Of a stretch of DNA of 64,000 nt, positions 25,556 through 39,239 are shown one piece after another (position 1 is the stretch's first letter; each line of letters opens with the position of its first letter). The notes under the pieces are model-generated. The model saw only the letters and a list, made by a program, of their open reading frames with translations. It ran no database searches and was not told the DNA's origin. Position numbers and translations under genes: made by a program. The DNA comes from Eutypa lata (taxonomy: Eukaryota; Ascomycota; Sordariomycetes; Xylariales; Diatrypaceae): NCBI GenBank assembly GCA_022661535.1, contig JAKULF010000001.1, positions 3,658,001 through 3,722,000 on the forward strand, in the 5' to 3' direction.

Positions 25556-28425
25556 TTAGAATCTAAGTCGTAGTTCGTAACCAGTTGCCGTGCGAAACGC
25601 GCTATGTGTCGATCCTCGGTCGCCCCGTTCGCCCTCGGAGACGTCGACGGCCATCTCCCATTCGCGTTTCAGCTGCGGGATGTTGCGCTCGACCTCGGAA
25701 ATTTCAAGTGCCATATCCTGGCCTTCGGATAATTCGCGAATTACATCATCGTCCATCTCAACTTCAAGCCCGCTGTCTAAAACGTGCACAGCACGTACAA
25801 CCACTGCAGGATCCAAACCCCATTTAATAGAGACTCGGGAGATAAAGTTGGTGATATTTCGTTGGGAAAGGTAAATAGCTCGATAGAGCTCTCGCTTTTC
25901 GGCATTAGGTGACTTCCGAACGATGTAAAAGCAAGCGACAGGCTTCACGGCTTTTTCAGGAGGGGGCCGATAGGAGGGGTCAACTCCTAGCGCTTCGATC
26001 CAACCGCTTAAGTTCCCGTCATCACCTGTCCTAGGGACTTTGGTGACTTGATCCGGGGGTTGTCGTGGGGGAGATGGGTCGCCACCGCGAAGATCAGTCC
26101 ACCGTGATCCTCCACCTGTTGCGGATGGCAATGATTGCAGTGACATTGAACTAGGTGACGGGGAGACGAGAGACGACCCAGCCATAGACTCCCGTTCACC
26201 GCGCCCTTGCCAAGTAGTCGAGTCCTTTGTCTCCACTTTTGTGAGGTCGGTAGGTTCGCCCGGTAAACTGACAGGATGTAGGTCGGGGTCATCCAAGTCC
26301 TCTCCTCGAAGATAGAGAATGCTGACAGGGCGGGTGCTGCTAAACATGTCTTGAAGCGCCTGTAATTTGAAATGTAGATCTTCCTCGATTGGCGCACGAG
26401 GAGCATTACCGCCATTGCCACCACCTGCAGAACTCGTAGATGACATTGACCATGTTCTTTTGTGTTTCGGTACTTTTCCTGGCCGTGGATTGTCTTGCAT
26501 CTTGGCTTGCGCAGCCATGCCTCGTTTTCTCTTGCCGAAGTCTTTCAACCCACTCTCAGCCTGCGCAATCTGCTGCTTGATCTTGTCAATTGACTTCTTC
26601 ACATGAGCAACGTCGTTCGAAAGCTTCCGCTCGGCTCCGTGATCTCTAAAGAGCTTGACTTTACAGTAGCATATCTCTGGTGTTGCATCGGCTGTTGGTG
26701 ACGAGCCATCTTGTGGTAATATACTAGTCTTAGCACATAGTCGCACTGGTATACCTTTGACGCCCTTGGAATGGCTGAAGTCTGTTGAGAGGAAATTGAA
26801 TCGAACGGCTATACTGCATTCCGTAGCACCGTTAACTCCAGGTGTCCAAATAACAGAAAAGCCATCAAACGAGGCGGTTTCTAGCTCGACACGCGTCCTC
26901 TTGTCGTCACCTTCGGCGGGTTGACCAGCCTCAACATATTCGACAGCTTGTAGCTTTCCTCCACGTTGGTGTGCTTCATTAGTACCTCGACCTTCTTTCC
27001 AAAGGCTCCAACAGACTCCAGGTTTCTGTCGTTGTTGGTCGTCCTCGAAAGAAATTCGCACGAACGTTCGGTACCTCGTTCCTGGGGCAATAGGGACGGT
27101 AGGCGTAGAGTCTCTGATGGATACTTGATATGCTTGGCCCTTGTTAAGGTATGTCACAGGAATCTCGTCTGCCTGCCTAATCATAGCAGTAGGTGCGTTT
27201 AGGGTCGAGTGAAAGCGGAACTTCTCGGCACTAGGAGGGAGCGCGTTGCTCATAGAAAGACCAAATGGCTGATGAGATTGGAATCCGACCATTGGTGGCG
27301 ACTGCGAATTGAAAGTCGCATCTAGAGACCCCAAACGCCCTCCACTGTGATCTGAATCAAGGGGTGAGCCGTCGTGGTCCATCGTCTCATATCCGGTATC
27401 ATGGTGCACAAATGATGACGGCGCAAATGATGCTTGCGGTGGAGTCGGCTGGATAAATGGGTTGAATGGCTGGTGTTGGAACTGATGTGGTGGCATGCCG
27501 GGTTGAAAGTGGGAAAGATCCATCATTGCTGGTGCCGCACTTATACCCCCTTCACTGGTTGGGAGAGACAACGGCGTGCCCAATCCCATTCCTAGACCCA
27601 TAGTTGGCGTATGCAAGTCACCTGCTTGCGGATGGTAAATGGTGTTTGTTCCTCCAGGTGTTGGCGTATAGTAACCTGCTGGTTGGTGTGAGAAACTAGT
27701 ATTGAAGGAGAAATGGTGAGGGTCCAGTAGTGAGGGCGTGAATCTCCATGGTTCCGCAGTAGCCCGAGGGGTCGGATCTTGATCTGCGAAAACTCCATGG
27801 CCTGGCGCTTGATTCCTGTAATATTATGTTAGTTTCCTGGGTTACCTGATTTTGGCTTTAAGGGGGGTCTCGTGGTGGTGAGATTGCGAATTGGAGATAG
27901 GTTGTTCTGACGGTATTCAAGGAGGAAAATACCCCGCGCTCGTCACTAGTGAGCACTAATACAGCCTCACTGAGCAAGCTATGGCATGGTAGTATCAAGT
28001 CGCAAACGCTCCATGGTAACCAAGATGGAGTAAAAGGGCATAGAGGTGAACATCAAGTAAGAAAAACTGAGGAGGATAACATACGGTTGTTGTGTGGTTG
28101 GCGCAACAAGGGCTGGGTGGTCGCCGGCTGCTATAGAGCCGTGCGCGGCCGGGCCAGTGGTTACAGCCACCGCGACCTCAGGAAATTGTTGTCGGAAATT
28201 AGCGATGAGTTCATCGCCAGGTTTGTGCGAGCTTGTTCTTGAGTTGAGTAGCTTAAGTTAGCCAGATAGACAATTTGGGAGATTCTATATGAAAGTGAAT
28301 GCGCCAGCATGAGCAAGAGGATATGCCTGCCGGACATGCGAGAGTTGGGGGGTGGGATCTTCGTTGCAGTGGCTGGTGCTGCCCTCATAGTATGCTAGGA
28401 TTATCACCCACCTTTGTCGAAACAT
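25556..28425 (-). CDS. CP2/Grainyhead-type transcription factor
   Basis: Three exons: 28425-28412 (14 nt), 28237-28085 and 27815-25556, 808 residues with matching phases. The protein starts MFRQRTSSHKPGDELIANFR. Its first about 245 residues are Pro/His/Gln-rich. A CP2 DNA-binding domain follows at about 245-470: EKFRFHSTLNAPTAM, DEIPVTYLNKGQAYQVSI, YRTFVRISFED and SIAVRFNFLSTDFSHSKGVKG are hallmarks of the Grainyhead/CP2 immunoglobulin-like fold. A Lys/Arg-rich stretch (FGKRKRGM) may be a nuclear signal. The last about 140 residues (KPVACFYIVRK, ELYRAIYLSQRNITNFI) match the ubiquitin-like dimerisation region of the family. In Neurospora the Grainyhead-like protein is known to affect cell-wall remodelling and conidial separation; the same role here is inferred. 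The tiny first exon was chosen because it alone gives an ATG in phase after a stop-blocked upstream frame. Confidence 0.87.
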
Positions 28426-29628
28426 TGGGATTGTGAGGAGTCGGATGCTGTCGCAAGACAGCTATACCGCGAAGTTAACAAAATGGGCATGAAATTATTA
28501 AAAGGCTTTAGGTTGGTCAGAGAGACGTCGATAGACTGTGCGATATGATGTCGAATGAAACGAACGCGGCTGGTCTAGACCGAGGTTCTTATGGCGAGGG
28601 AAGCTTAAGGGCTTGAGAGCTCGAGAGCTTGAGTGGGGGGAGAGCGAATGACTAAAGTATTAGAAGGCTTGCAGGGCGTCTGCGTCTGCAGTGATCATGA
28701 AGGGGGGAGATAATGATCGAAATCTCAGCGAAGGGTTGCAGTGCAACGATAGTAGGGCTGGAATAATTAAACCGGCTAGAGTGTAAATTAAACAGAACGA
28801 TGCGACAGAATAACGAGCGAACGGAAGAAGTTCAAGTATATAGGAATAGAGGCTCTCGCGAGGGCGGGTGAGGGTACCGTTAATATAGTACTGCACACTA
28901 AGGATCTGCGTGGTGGATACAACTTAAGATGATATTCCCCCCGAAGTGTAGGTGGTGGAGTTGGGAATACTCCTAGGCGCATCAGTTGCTGCTTATAGTG
29001 CTATGTATTTCATGGGCCACAGTCGAGAGCCACAGCAAGCGAGGGAACAGTGAGAGCAAGGTGCTGGGGACATACATTATGTAGACTTGTGTGTAGGTAG
29101 GTATGTAGGGGGGACATAAGAGCTTTGAAGAGAACGGGGGGGGGGGGCAATGGATGGGATGGGGCTTGCCTGGGTGTAGCATTATCGAAGGGGGGGAGGC
29201 GTGCAATGGGGGATACACCGAGAAGAATTCCATCTACAGTATCTGTTGTACATATGGGATGGGGAACGGAGAAGGCATGAGTTGGTTAGTTACCTTACCT
29301 AATGGTACCGGGATCATGGGTTTCTAGCCGACAGAAAGACAACTGATGTCGCGAAATATGTAGGTACTCTAAGTACATTACCGCGCGGGGGGGGGTTTTC
29401 GACATGATCCTAGTGACTAATTCGGCGGTGGACATCGTTACAAAATTTCGGTGCCAAGCACCATTATTCGACATCATCCCTAGGATCATATCCCATACAA
29501 ATCCATGGCGGCACCTAGTAATTGTTACCATATAAAAGTTATCTTGTCCTAGAATTAATCCTTAAGATTCTTTCGGGCTAAGACCGTCCTTAATTGCTAG
29601 GACCACCTACACCTACACCACCACCACT
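28426..29628. other. Upstream region of the CP2 gene
   Basis: Probably promoter and leader DNA of the CP2 gene. Contains G runs at about 29,138-29,148 and 29,386-29,395 and no supported gene. Confidence 0.4.
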
Positions 29629-29757
29629 TAGCTGCACCACCTAGCTGCACCACCTAGCTGCACCACCTAATTAGCCATTACTTAATTGTAATGCGCTGTA
29701 AAAGTTAATTGCAATGCGTTATAAAAGCTAATTGCAATGCGTTGTAAAAACTGATTA
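29629..29757. repeat. Two adjacent tandem arrays
   Basis: The first array has three to four copies of a 13-bp unit (CTGCACCACCTAG) at about 29,629-29,668. The second has three copies of a roughly 27-bp unit containing TTGCAATGCGTTGTAAAA at about 29,683-29,757, with single-base differences. No coding function is seen. Confidence 0.8.
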
Positions 29758-29884
29758 CGCTATATTACTTAATTGCACTGACCTACCTTGTAGCTTATTG
29801 GCCCATAGGTTTTGGTATATATAGGTATTTAAAAACATAAATATTTATAATCCCGTAATTGTGCCATAACGTAAACCTTTGTAA

Positions 29885-30077
29885 CTGTAATGTAATGGCT
29901 AAGTGACTGTAATTATAATCCTCTGTATGTATGTAATACGTAAAATCTAAAGGTCCGCTGTTCGAATCCCATATGTAATATATATAAAAAGCTAAAGGTG
30001 AAAGGTGGAAAGTGGAAAGTAAAAGGTGGAGATGATGGGCGCCGGCAAGTAAGCGCCTATTACTTTTTTTTTTTTAA
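29885..30077 (+). ncRNA. tRNA-like Pol III unit (SINE or tRNA relic)
   Basis: An A-box-like TGGCTAAGTG at 29,896-29,905 is followed 55 bases later by a perfect B-box, GTTCGAATCCC, at 29,960-29,970. A run of T at about 30,064-30,075 could be a Pol III terminator. I could not fold a complete cloverleaf, so a tRNA-derived SINE or a decayed tRNA is more likely than a working tRNA. Just beyond, a second B-box-like GGGATCGAATCC lies on the minus strand at about 30,190-30,201, for which the same T run would be a poly(A) tail. Confidence 0.4.
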
Positions 30078-33000
30078 TATCATACAATTCAAAACCGTCT
30101 CGAAGCGGCAAGACGGTCTTAAAGTAAAAATAATCTGGGCCGGAAGTCTTGCTCCTAAAAATCCTTAACGTACAACGATATCAGCCAGTGGATTCGATCC
30201 CGGTAACCGTCACCAAAAGCCCCCCCCGCGCGGTAATGTAGTGGTAGGCATATGATGTATGTAACTAAGTCACTAGAGCCAATTGCTTCTAGAATGGAGA
30301 TCGGAGCGAGTCCCGTACAATACAATATTAGAAAGCCTGTAAAGTCATGAGCAGAGCGTGGTGGGTACAGTCCTTAGTCGGGTAACCTCTCCAAGAGGTA
30401 GAGGTACAAGTACATGTCTTTTAATTCTGCCCGTCCAGAGCGACGGTCGCATTTCGATTCGATCAATCTCTTACCCCCCTTGCACTTTTGCCCCCCCTTA
30501 CCCCTGATCCCTGGTCAAAAGTGTGGCTGTCCCCATAATGCGTACCTTCATTTTTAGTAATAACCAGAACCCAACTGTGATCAATTGAAGGTTCTCTTTC
30601 TACCATATTGTAACGTCGTTAAATTTATCAATCATCGACAAAGGATGACGAATATGTGACCTTACAGATGTAATCTCCCCCAGAGGCAAATGATAGAGCC
30701 AGCCTACACCTCAGGTATCTTGTGTGGGCTCTAAAAGCCGAGACTAGGTATGCATTTACATTCTGGGGTTGTGAGATAGCTATGCTGAGGCAGCCGGCTA
30801 GTGGCAAAGACGTACGTTCTAATCCGCGCCAGAGCATCAAACATCCGGCGCTTGCCTCAGCGCAAGCATTAGAGATGTGGTCCTGAGCTGTGGCTATTTC
30901 ACGTAGGATCGACTTTCGGCGGACTTTGTCTCGGCCGGGATAATTCCCCAGCCAGTTCACCCATCCCGGCTCACTTATGCTTGAGCTCGACTTATTTAGA
31001 AGAGTTGGACCCAGCAGTGGATCCAGCAAAACAGATACATAGAATTTTACTTAATCCTCACCATATTTATGTATTTGGTAGCGCCATCGTTTGGGAATAA
31101 TGGCTAGAGTTTATATGATGTCGTTGATGAATGTAAGTGCTGTTTGAGTTGAAGCATACACAGCAATGGGTTCTCAGCGAACCGAGCGCCGTTGAACAAA
31201 TCCTCCCCTCCACCCCCCCTCCAAATCCCGAGGCTTTGGTGCGTCCCTCTCCGAGTCATGCGTTCAATGCCGGTGTACTCCGTCTTATAGATAGGAGACA
31301 CGCGGCAATTCTCGTTAGTTTCAACCGACACGGACGAATCACAACGGTAGAATCGTTAAACGAACTTATACGTACTTATTAATAGAGAGACTTCTGGATT
31401 GATGGGTAGTAGAGCATAATTCATATCTCCGACACTAAGACACTAAGAAACAAAGATGAAAGGCTTGCTCTTTCTTGAAGGAAATTCCCGTAGGGATGAG
31501 TTAATTGGGTGGTTCCAAAGCCAGGAAGAGGCCAAAGCTTTACTGTGTCCTCCGTTTCCCATCGGTAACTACATGCCTACTTAGGTATGTAGCATTACCT
31601 AAACCGTTCGGACCATTGACTACCATCTTCAACAGACTATCTACATACAAACCTACTACACAATGCAAGCACCTCAAGTTATTATGTAAGTACTTAGGTA
31701 TGATCGCTCTATATCCTACTTAGGAAGCGCCTATTCTCGTAAAATTTATTGTTTATGAATAATTATTAGTTTATGGTATTATTTTAATATTTATCATTGT
31801 TATAAACGCGGGATTGCCTAGGGAAGTTCGTTGGAACTTCATGTATAAAACTTATCATGTAATATTTATAACATTTCATACCTAGGCACATAGTTATAGA
31901 CGTAGTTCATCAGTGTGACATCGTCCCTCTTGGACATTGCTGTTACTGCTTCTGCTTCTTTTTCTTATTGGTGAGCGGTTGCGCGCCGTTGGCATGTAAC
32001 GGCGCACACAAAAAAGTAAGGTAAGAAGGCTTCTGCCGTCAGCTTTAAGCATCTCTAATAATCACTCTTCTTGATACCTACTCAATCTGGAATTAATCAT
32101 ATATCCGCGGTGTAAATACTGAAGATGCTCTATAGTACACCATGAATCGCAACTTTTGAATAGGCGTTGTAGCGTATCATAATTACTGCCAATGATATCA
32201 ATAATAACCATATTCGCCACAACAATGGCGTTAATATCCTGTGACTACCTACTTAGTTCAACTGCTACTGCTACTACTATTACGTGCTATCTAGCAATCT
32301 AGATCATCCATGCTGCACACTTAACTTAAGTGCTCAGTAGTTTCGCTATTATTCCCGTTCCCGACCAAATTCACCTACCGTGGCAGCGTGGGGACTTTGA
32401 CGTGGGACTAGCCAATTGTATGTTTTCGCTGTGGGTAGTTCTTAGTTTGACGCCGGCGGTTTCTTGTGCGATCCTTTATTTGTCTTCAACTGGTATTTAA
32501 TTTATGAGTAGCAAGCTCGGCACATAACATAGCGTTCAATAAGGATATTAACACTTTCGACATATAACTTCTTGACATACTGGATACTATTACTGCAACA
32601 CTGCTCTTTATCGCGAGTTATGGTGACAACTTCGAGTGTCGTCCCAGGTGATCGACAAAAGCGTAGCCTAATTGGATGCGCGATATAGAGAGAGATTGAC
32701 AGCAAGATAGGGTTCTGTCAGATCTCTGGTCGTCGACTATTTTTACCCGCAAATCGTTCTCGAGAGATTAGCGACCGTGCCCGATTAAGATGGAGCTCAG
32801 ATGAGATGGCGGATTCTCAAAATTGTGGCTTGAACCCCCCACACGACTAGTTAGAGAGATCTATTGAGATCATTTATTGAACTCCTCTGATGATAATTTT
32901 AATATGTAGTGTAATCATTCAAGATGAATCTTTCATTTTCCTACTTATATTCAACTCTTTCCATATCATTGCTACAATAAGATGTTGCTTAGTTAGTATA

Positions 33001-36000
33001 ATATGTAGTTGTAATAGTTATGCTTACAATTTGAGTCTTCACTTTCAGTTTACCAGAACTGGTGGCTTGGCATCGCTTCCCCAGCGACTAACCTACCTCG
33101 GGCGCGTGCCCTTTTCAGCCCCGCTTGCCGGCCCAAATTTCCGCGCTTCTTCTCCCTTACTCAGACGATTTCACTCCCTTTTTAGGACCCTTTTCCGCCG
33201 CTACGAGCCCGACTGGCCGGGATCCTTTTGCCCCGGTTGTCCATAGCTTCAAATCGTCGCATAGACAGAAATCCACAGCCCTGACGTCATTAACGCTTTG
33301 CCCTTTTTTCTTCTGTTTATGCTAACTAACCTAAATAAAGTTACATATTAGTTGGGCTGAGAAGAGAGAAGAAGAAGAAAAAAACGAGAGTACACGCGTC
33401 CACGGACACTAGCCGCTAGTGTCCTCTTTACTATTATTATATTATTATATTATTATATTTTTCACCATATATACATAGTAGTCTGTTCAAGCTAGTTATG
33501 TTACATTGTACGGGATCTGATCTTTTTTGGACTAGCTCCTTCAGTTGATGATCCCCCAGCTCTTATGTTATTGCGTCATATCAACGACATAAACAACTTC
33601 ACTGCTCTTTTTCTTTCTTTATCCGCTATTCAACCTCATGGCTCTTCGGCTACGGTGCTTGTAGGCTAAGGACTCAAAGAGGGCCTAAGCTCACCCGCTT
33701 CCCGAAGCACCAGAGAAAAATCCTATCAACCATCTAATAGGATCTTTCCCCCACCAGCGCGATTAGTAGATCAATCGAGAGCTAAACTGACGATCCCCCT
33801 CCATGCATTCACTTAGAGATCACCCAGCACATAGAAATTATTTTCAAGAGGTCGCTTCAAGCCTTACAGTATCAACATCTTAAATAATATTGTCAATGTT
33901 ATGTGGTTGAAGCTACGTGACGTGACATTGATATAAGCTTTCCAGTTGTTAGATGAACAAACTCCTAGCCTATCACAGAAATACTGGTATAGTTAAAATT
34001 TAGGCGATGGAATTCTCTCCCTAGGTGTCAACTTCAGCCACACTTAACCTGTGGTGAAATAACAGTAGAAGTCGATGGTGTGCCCTTACTTTAACGAAGC
34101 CTCTTGTTTTAGATGTCATTTTTGGTAACCTATGAGCCCCCACAATCGCCTTGTTGGTGTGATTCACGTCGACGTGGCCAAGTCTTCAAAGTGAAACCAA
34201 ACACTCTACCAATAATGGGCTTCTGTCTAAGTAGAAACTACTGCATCGTCTGATCATGTGCTGCAAAGCCCTCCAATTATGAAGACACCGCAACTAGACT
34301 GTCACACCTGATTTCGTCACCTCGGTGGTTACTTTGCTCTGATTGTCATCATTCCATACTACCAAAAAATGCTTAGAATGCCACCACGAATATCGGCTTT
34401 TTCGCTAATTATCTTTTCGCCACAACGAATACAGGAGATGAGTCGTACATAGACACTAGGGACCGAAAATCAACCAATCATGCAAAGATAGCTATTACGA
34501 ATACATATGAAGGCATGCAAGGCCGTGTAATGTAGCCCGATGAACTCAGCCTTAACGGGTATCGGAGACGGTGAAAGATTACTACACTGGCCTCGTTCTA
34601 TCTCCAATGCGCCAAATCGCAGGCTTAGCGCAAGTCTGCGCTCAAGTCCTAACGATAAACATTAAGAAGTTCTCGTGCATGCCAAGCTTTCCCCGATGCA
34701 ACGTCTGTTCCTAAAATGTGCATCGCTTTTCCGGATAGGGGTTACCTATCGTCTTGCGATAGTCGTTGCTGTGCCGCGCACACTCTCACCCCTTTTACGA
34801 GAGAGAGAGAGAGAGAGTATTGCGCAAATCGTTTACCCACTCTGCCACTCTAGGAAAGGGGTGCCTCCAACAAGGAGACAAGACGTGTCCATATCCTTCT
34901 CAACGTCGAATACCCGCATGTACGGTAGGCAGGTATGACGACTCACCGCCAGTCGTAGGTCGTAGGTTAGGTTTAGGTAACTCATCTGGTGAGACAGATC
35001 TGTGCAAAGCCACACCAGATCCCCCAGCCGAGGAAATCTTGATTGCAACGGGTTGACGGACTCGCCTGATAACCGGGGACGGCTTCGGCCCTGAACAGCT
35101 GGTTCGGGAAACCCTTTGGACTATCCCGGCGCAAGGCCCGACTCCTTCTATAAGTTTCGTACGATTCGACCTCGTGTTGAGGCTCTGAAGACCGCCGATC
35201 CCGTTCGTGTCTGTGGGAGAGCACCGGGAGCATCTGACAACTTGCTTGGTCCCTGAATCTTTCCCGGTGATAGACATTCATCCGCATAGGAGCTGGGACG
35301 GGGGGGATCCAAGCTTTCTACGAATGGCCCGCCAAGTGGGGTTCCATATGTACGTAGGTAGAGAAGAGACTGAATGCGCTCTAGCCTCGTCATACCCAAT
35401 CCTCGAACAAAAAAAAAGGGCGAGGAGACTAATAACAAGTGGTCGTTCCCGCGCTTACGTCCCGCAGCAGTGGGCGGCAGGGGGCCAATATCACCTGTAT
35501 TAATCCCCAGCCTTGCTTTGGCCCCATGCACGCCTGGCAACTTTGGGAATGGCATCGGCGCCAGGGTGCCAAGGGGTACCATTCACTCACCACCCCCCTT
35601 GCTCACATCATCATATTATCGCTATATGTCTACACCAAATCTGATAATCGACATAGGCTAGTTAGTTCATCACGCATATACGGGAATCTTTATTCATTAA
35701 CGTTTTCGGCAAGTAGCGAATTGCGCATCATCTGTTACATACCTAAGTACCTACTCATAGTTTAGTTATCTATCTCCCTGGGCGGTTGGACGCCACGGAA
35801 TCCGTTGCGACGGTACAATACAAAGCCCATGCAGGCTTACATCCATGGGGGGCCGTTACTAGACAACCCTCAAGCTTTGTTAGCGGTCCCCCTATCCTAA
35901 AATGGCGACTTTGGAAAGAAACGCGTAGCGGCGTAGGTGACGTGCATGATGGTATACATCTTTTTCGGCGCCCCGGGGGTTGCATTTCAGCAGCTAATGG

Positions 36001-39000
36001 CGGGGCTTGGCTACCGAGAATGGTGGCTGCTCTGCCGATCATGAAATCATATCAGGCTAGCAATGCTCCCCTATCTCGTACGAAACCGGCCCAGTTCCAG
36101 TTCGCAACTTTTTTACTTGCGTGCATAGAAATTCTGGCGCTGTAGGGAATTCTTCCACCCCATATATATGAACCATTTTTAGAAACACAGGTATGTGATC
36201 TACATACAACTCACAGGCTAGTATCACAAAGGCTGAAAGGGTCAATATCAGGTTTAATCAATACGTTCATGAAAATTCCCTTTAACCATAGTCACATAAC
36301 TAGATACACGTAGGTAGGTAGGTAGTTAATGAATGAAGGGCAATCGTCTGTTTCTAGCATTCGGCTCCGACGTACAAATATTGAGTAGCCCTTTTCGGAG
36401 GTACTTGTATACCCCTTACTAAACCTATTGTGAATTAAGCATCCCCGACCGCGTAGTAGTAGTAAGCCATCTCATGCGATCATTGTCCCGTGCGGCTGGG
36501 ACCGATGGCATCTCCATGTCTCGCATGGCATTCGCGACGTCCCCCTTTCCCTCCATGTGCTCCTCCGCATGACCGATACCGCGTTCGACGCGTGGCCAGC
36601 ACCGGGACGGGCTCCCGTTCTGAAAAGTAAAGTAGTGGGGGGGTTTTTCTCCGAACGGTGGACGCGGGCAAGTTCCGATGATGCATGAAATCTCGTGTTC
36701 GTCCGGTTTAATGGGGACCTTTCTTCTTCAATTCTTCCTCCCGTTGGGATCTTGGGATGGTCCCTGCAGCAAAGCGGCCCTGGTTGGACCCTGTTTGTTT
36801 GTTTGGTTCTTTTTTACATATGCGTGTATTCACTAACGTCGTAGGGCAGATCAAAAAAGGTGTCTTAGTAGTGCTTGGTGGTGCTTGGGTGTCCGGGGTG
36901 GGTAACATAGTGCTACGGTGGTGCACTGCCACTCCGCCCCCCGCTGATCGCTCCCGTTGGTAATGCAACCCTCACGTGGAGCGGACCCTGAATTTCTCTT
37001 TTTTTTGGACAGGGGGGATATATCATCGTGCGTCTAGCTTCGGACGAGTGAGACTATAATTCTTCACTTATTGGTCTTCTTTCGAAGAATAAACCTGCCT
37101 GTGCAATCCGTCCCCTTACACTAGGAATATATTGCCCTTGCATATCGCCTCAATTGGTATCGTCCATTCAGTATTATAGCCTTTTATGATCAGCAGCGAT
37201 GCTAATTTTGGTAAGGTGGCAAGCGATGGATGAGCGTTAAAGTTCGTGATAGTTCTCGGCGCCACCGCATTGATTGTTCAATTCGTAGGGCCCTTGACGA
37301 TACTTTCAAAGTTGTCAATGTACTTCATACAGTTGTACTCTTGCACTAGGTTCGGCTTACTTTACGAAAGGCCGGATAGAATCAACTCTCCTCGTATCCT
37401 CGGAGTAGCCTCCCGATGATGAGTTAGTCGGCGAGGAATGATAATATCGAGGAATGTTAATAGCAGGGACACCATATGTTTGGTCTTATTAGTTGGAGAG
37501 ATTCTACAAAGCTAGTTGATGTTACTAAGTTTTTGTCAGCTCTTTCGGCCTTGTGACAAATCGATTATGACAATAAAACTTTTCCAATTATGAATTATTA
37601 CGCCAGATTCTATCTGTAAGATAGGAGAAATGCCCACAGCCTTGTGTAGTGTAGTAAGCGAAAGTAGTAAGTAACCTCGCCACGAAAGCATCAAAATCAT
37701 GGTGACAGCTCGCTTATCAGAACCGAAGAAATAGGCCCCGATAAGGGTATTGAACGGAACTTGAGTTCGAGCCGCTATGGAGTCGTGATGAGAGCCATTT
37801 AGGTATAGCCTGGTTAGGCTCTACTCCCAACGGCCTTTAAAAAATATGCACAGGGGCTTTAGTATGGAAGTCATCAGTGAACTTGGCCATTTTCGAATCA
37901 AGCAGGTTTTACAGCCAATGGAATGGAATCTGGTCTGGTCTACCATGTGTTCTGGGCACACATAATTGTTTAAATAAGGTTCAATGAATTGATAATATGG
38001 CCTCATAAAGTCAGCTCGGAACCGGGGACAATTGCAGTATGTGGTTATCATCGTCCTAGTGACGATGAACTATCATGGGTGGTTTAAGTGTCGCTTATTC
38101 TTTATGAAATAGCCGAGTAACTTGTGAGTTCCATCGCTTGTCTACAATACTTTCGACAATGGTATAGGCCTTCTATACCATAACATTTACAAGGCCCCAT
38201 GCGTATTTAGCAGTGGCACGGTTAACTCACTGCAGAAACCCAAATTGCCCAAGGCTTCAAGGTAGAATTAAGAGACATGAATGTCAAAATAAACACAGAA
38301 GACTGTCACCAGCAACGCCACAAGAACCTATTGCTAACACAACTATAGGTCTAATATAGTATACTTAACAGTGAAATTGTGTCGATGTCAGGTCAGCTAT
38401 TCATCGGGAGGCTATGCTGTTACAACGTTATAATTAAACTACCTAAATAGGGAACCTATTCACCATAACTCGAACCATGATTGCCCCCCTTTTCATACCC
38501 GGACCTCTCTTGAGTACGTGCTCGGCAGCTCATCGTGGGGGCTTCTGCTCTGGTGAAGGGATGAGACTTCCACCTCGTGTGGGCCACCTTATGCAGGTAC
38601 CATTCTTACCTTTGTCTCCTGCCGTCCCCTCTAGAGAGCCTCAAACCTTAGTTAGAGTATATGTTTCCTCCTTACCTAATTACTCCCATGTTACTTGTTC
38701 GCACCACTTCGTTATCACTTTGTACCCCGTAAGTTCGTCTTTTTTCCCCGGATCGGTCCCGAGGCAGGGAGTAACTTGGCAGACTGCAAGTTCTAGTGGA
38801 TATTGTGTCTGAGTCTGGACGTGGGCTAGGGATTAATAAATTTGCAAATAATTGCTTAGGATGGCCGGAAAGGCGACTACCCGACGCGAATTGATTCAAA
38901 ATGGCCTTCGTGAAGTCAACATAGTCGTCACACGAGAATATGATTTAGTAAGTATGTGTTCCGTCTCCTAATACTGCAATACTCCTTACGTTGGAAGCTA

Positions 39001-39239
39001 ACTTGTTCGCCCAACATTCCAGCCTATTCAAGTACGACCCTGATTAGCTCTTCATATCCCTGACCTTTATTGTAGATGCCGCCGATATTCAAACCACAAC
39101 CCTCGACTGCCTCGACTAACTCACACCTTTCCCGTTCAACGCGCTCCTGAGAGGAAGCTTGACCCCGTCACGGGTATGCCCATAGACAAGTGCTGCCAGA
39201 CCACCACCTTTTTACCGAGAACCTACGCGTCATACCACG
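30078..39239. other. Large gene-poor block
   Basis: About 9 kb with no supported intact gene. Parts (31-34 kb, 37-38.5 kb) are AT-rich with stops in every frame; 34.7-36.7 kb is more balanced in base composition but still yields only short overlapping frames. Simple repeats include GA units at 34,800-34,818 and ATT/ATAT units at 33,431-33,460. A 9-bp-arm hairpin (GGACACTAG/CTAGTGTCC) is at 33,404-33,424. A 76-residue minus-strand frame at 37,821-38,051 has a Cys/His pattern faintly like a retroelement zinc region. Confidence 0.45.

Noticed and set aside
30628..31029. 133-residue minus-strand open frame
   Set aside because: It lacks a proper ATG at its start, has no recognisable motif, and lies in a gene-poor block.
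33404..33424. Hairpin GGACACTAG-CCG-CTAGTGTCC as a terminator
   Set aside because: No gene ends there and fungal Pol II does not use such hairpins; kept only as a structural note.
33950..34200. Minus-strand RLGHVDVNH, like the HRRLGH motif of Copia elements
   Set aside because: Only one short match in a stop-filled region; not enough for a call without a search.
35148..35582. Overlapping open frames on both strands near 35 kb
   Set aside because: Higher GC leaves fewer stops by chance; no splice-compatible neighbour or motif supports any of the frames.
37821..38051. Minus-strand frame with GCKTCLIRKW, faintly like a Copia pre-integrase zinc region
   Set aside because: The resemblance is limited to a few residues and no integrase or reverse transcriptase motif follows, so I did not call a retroelement.
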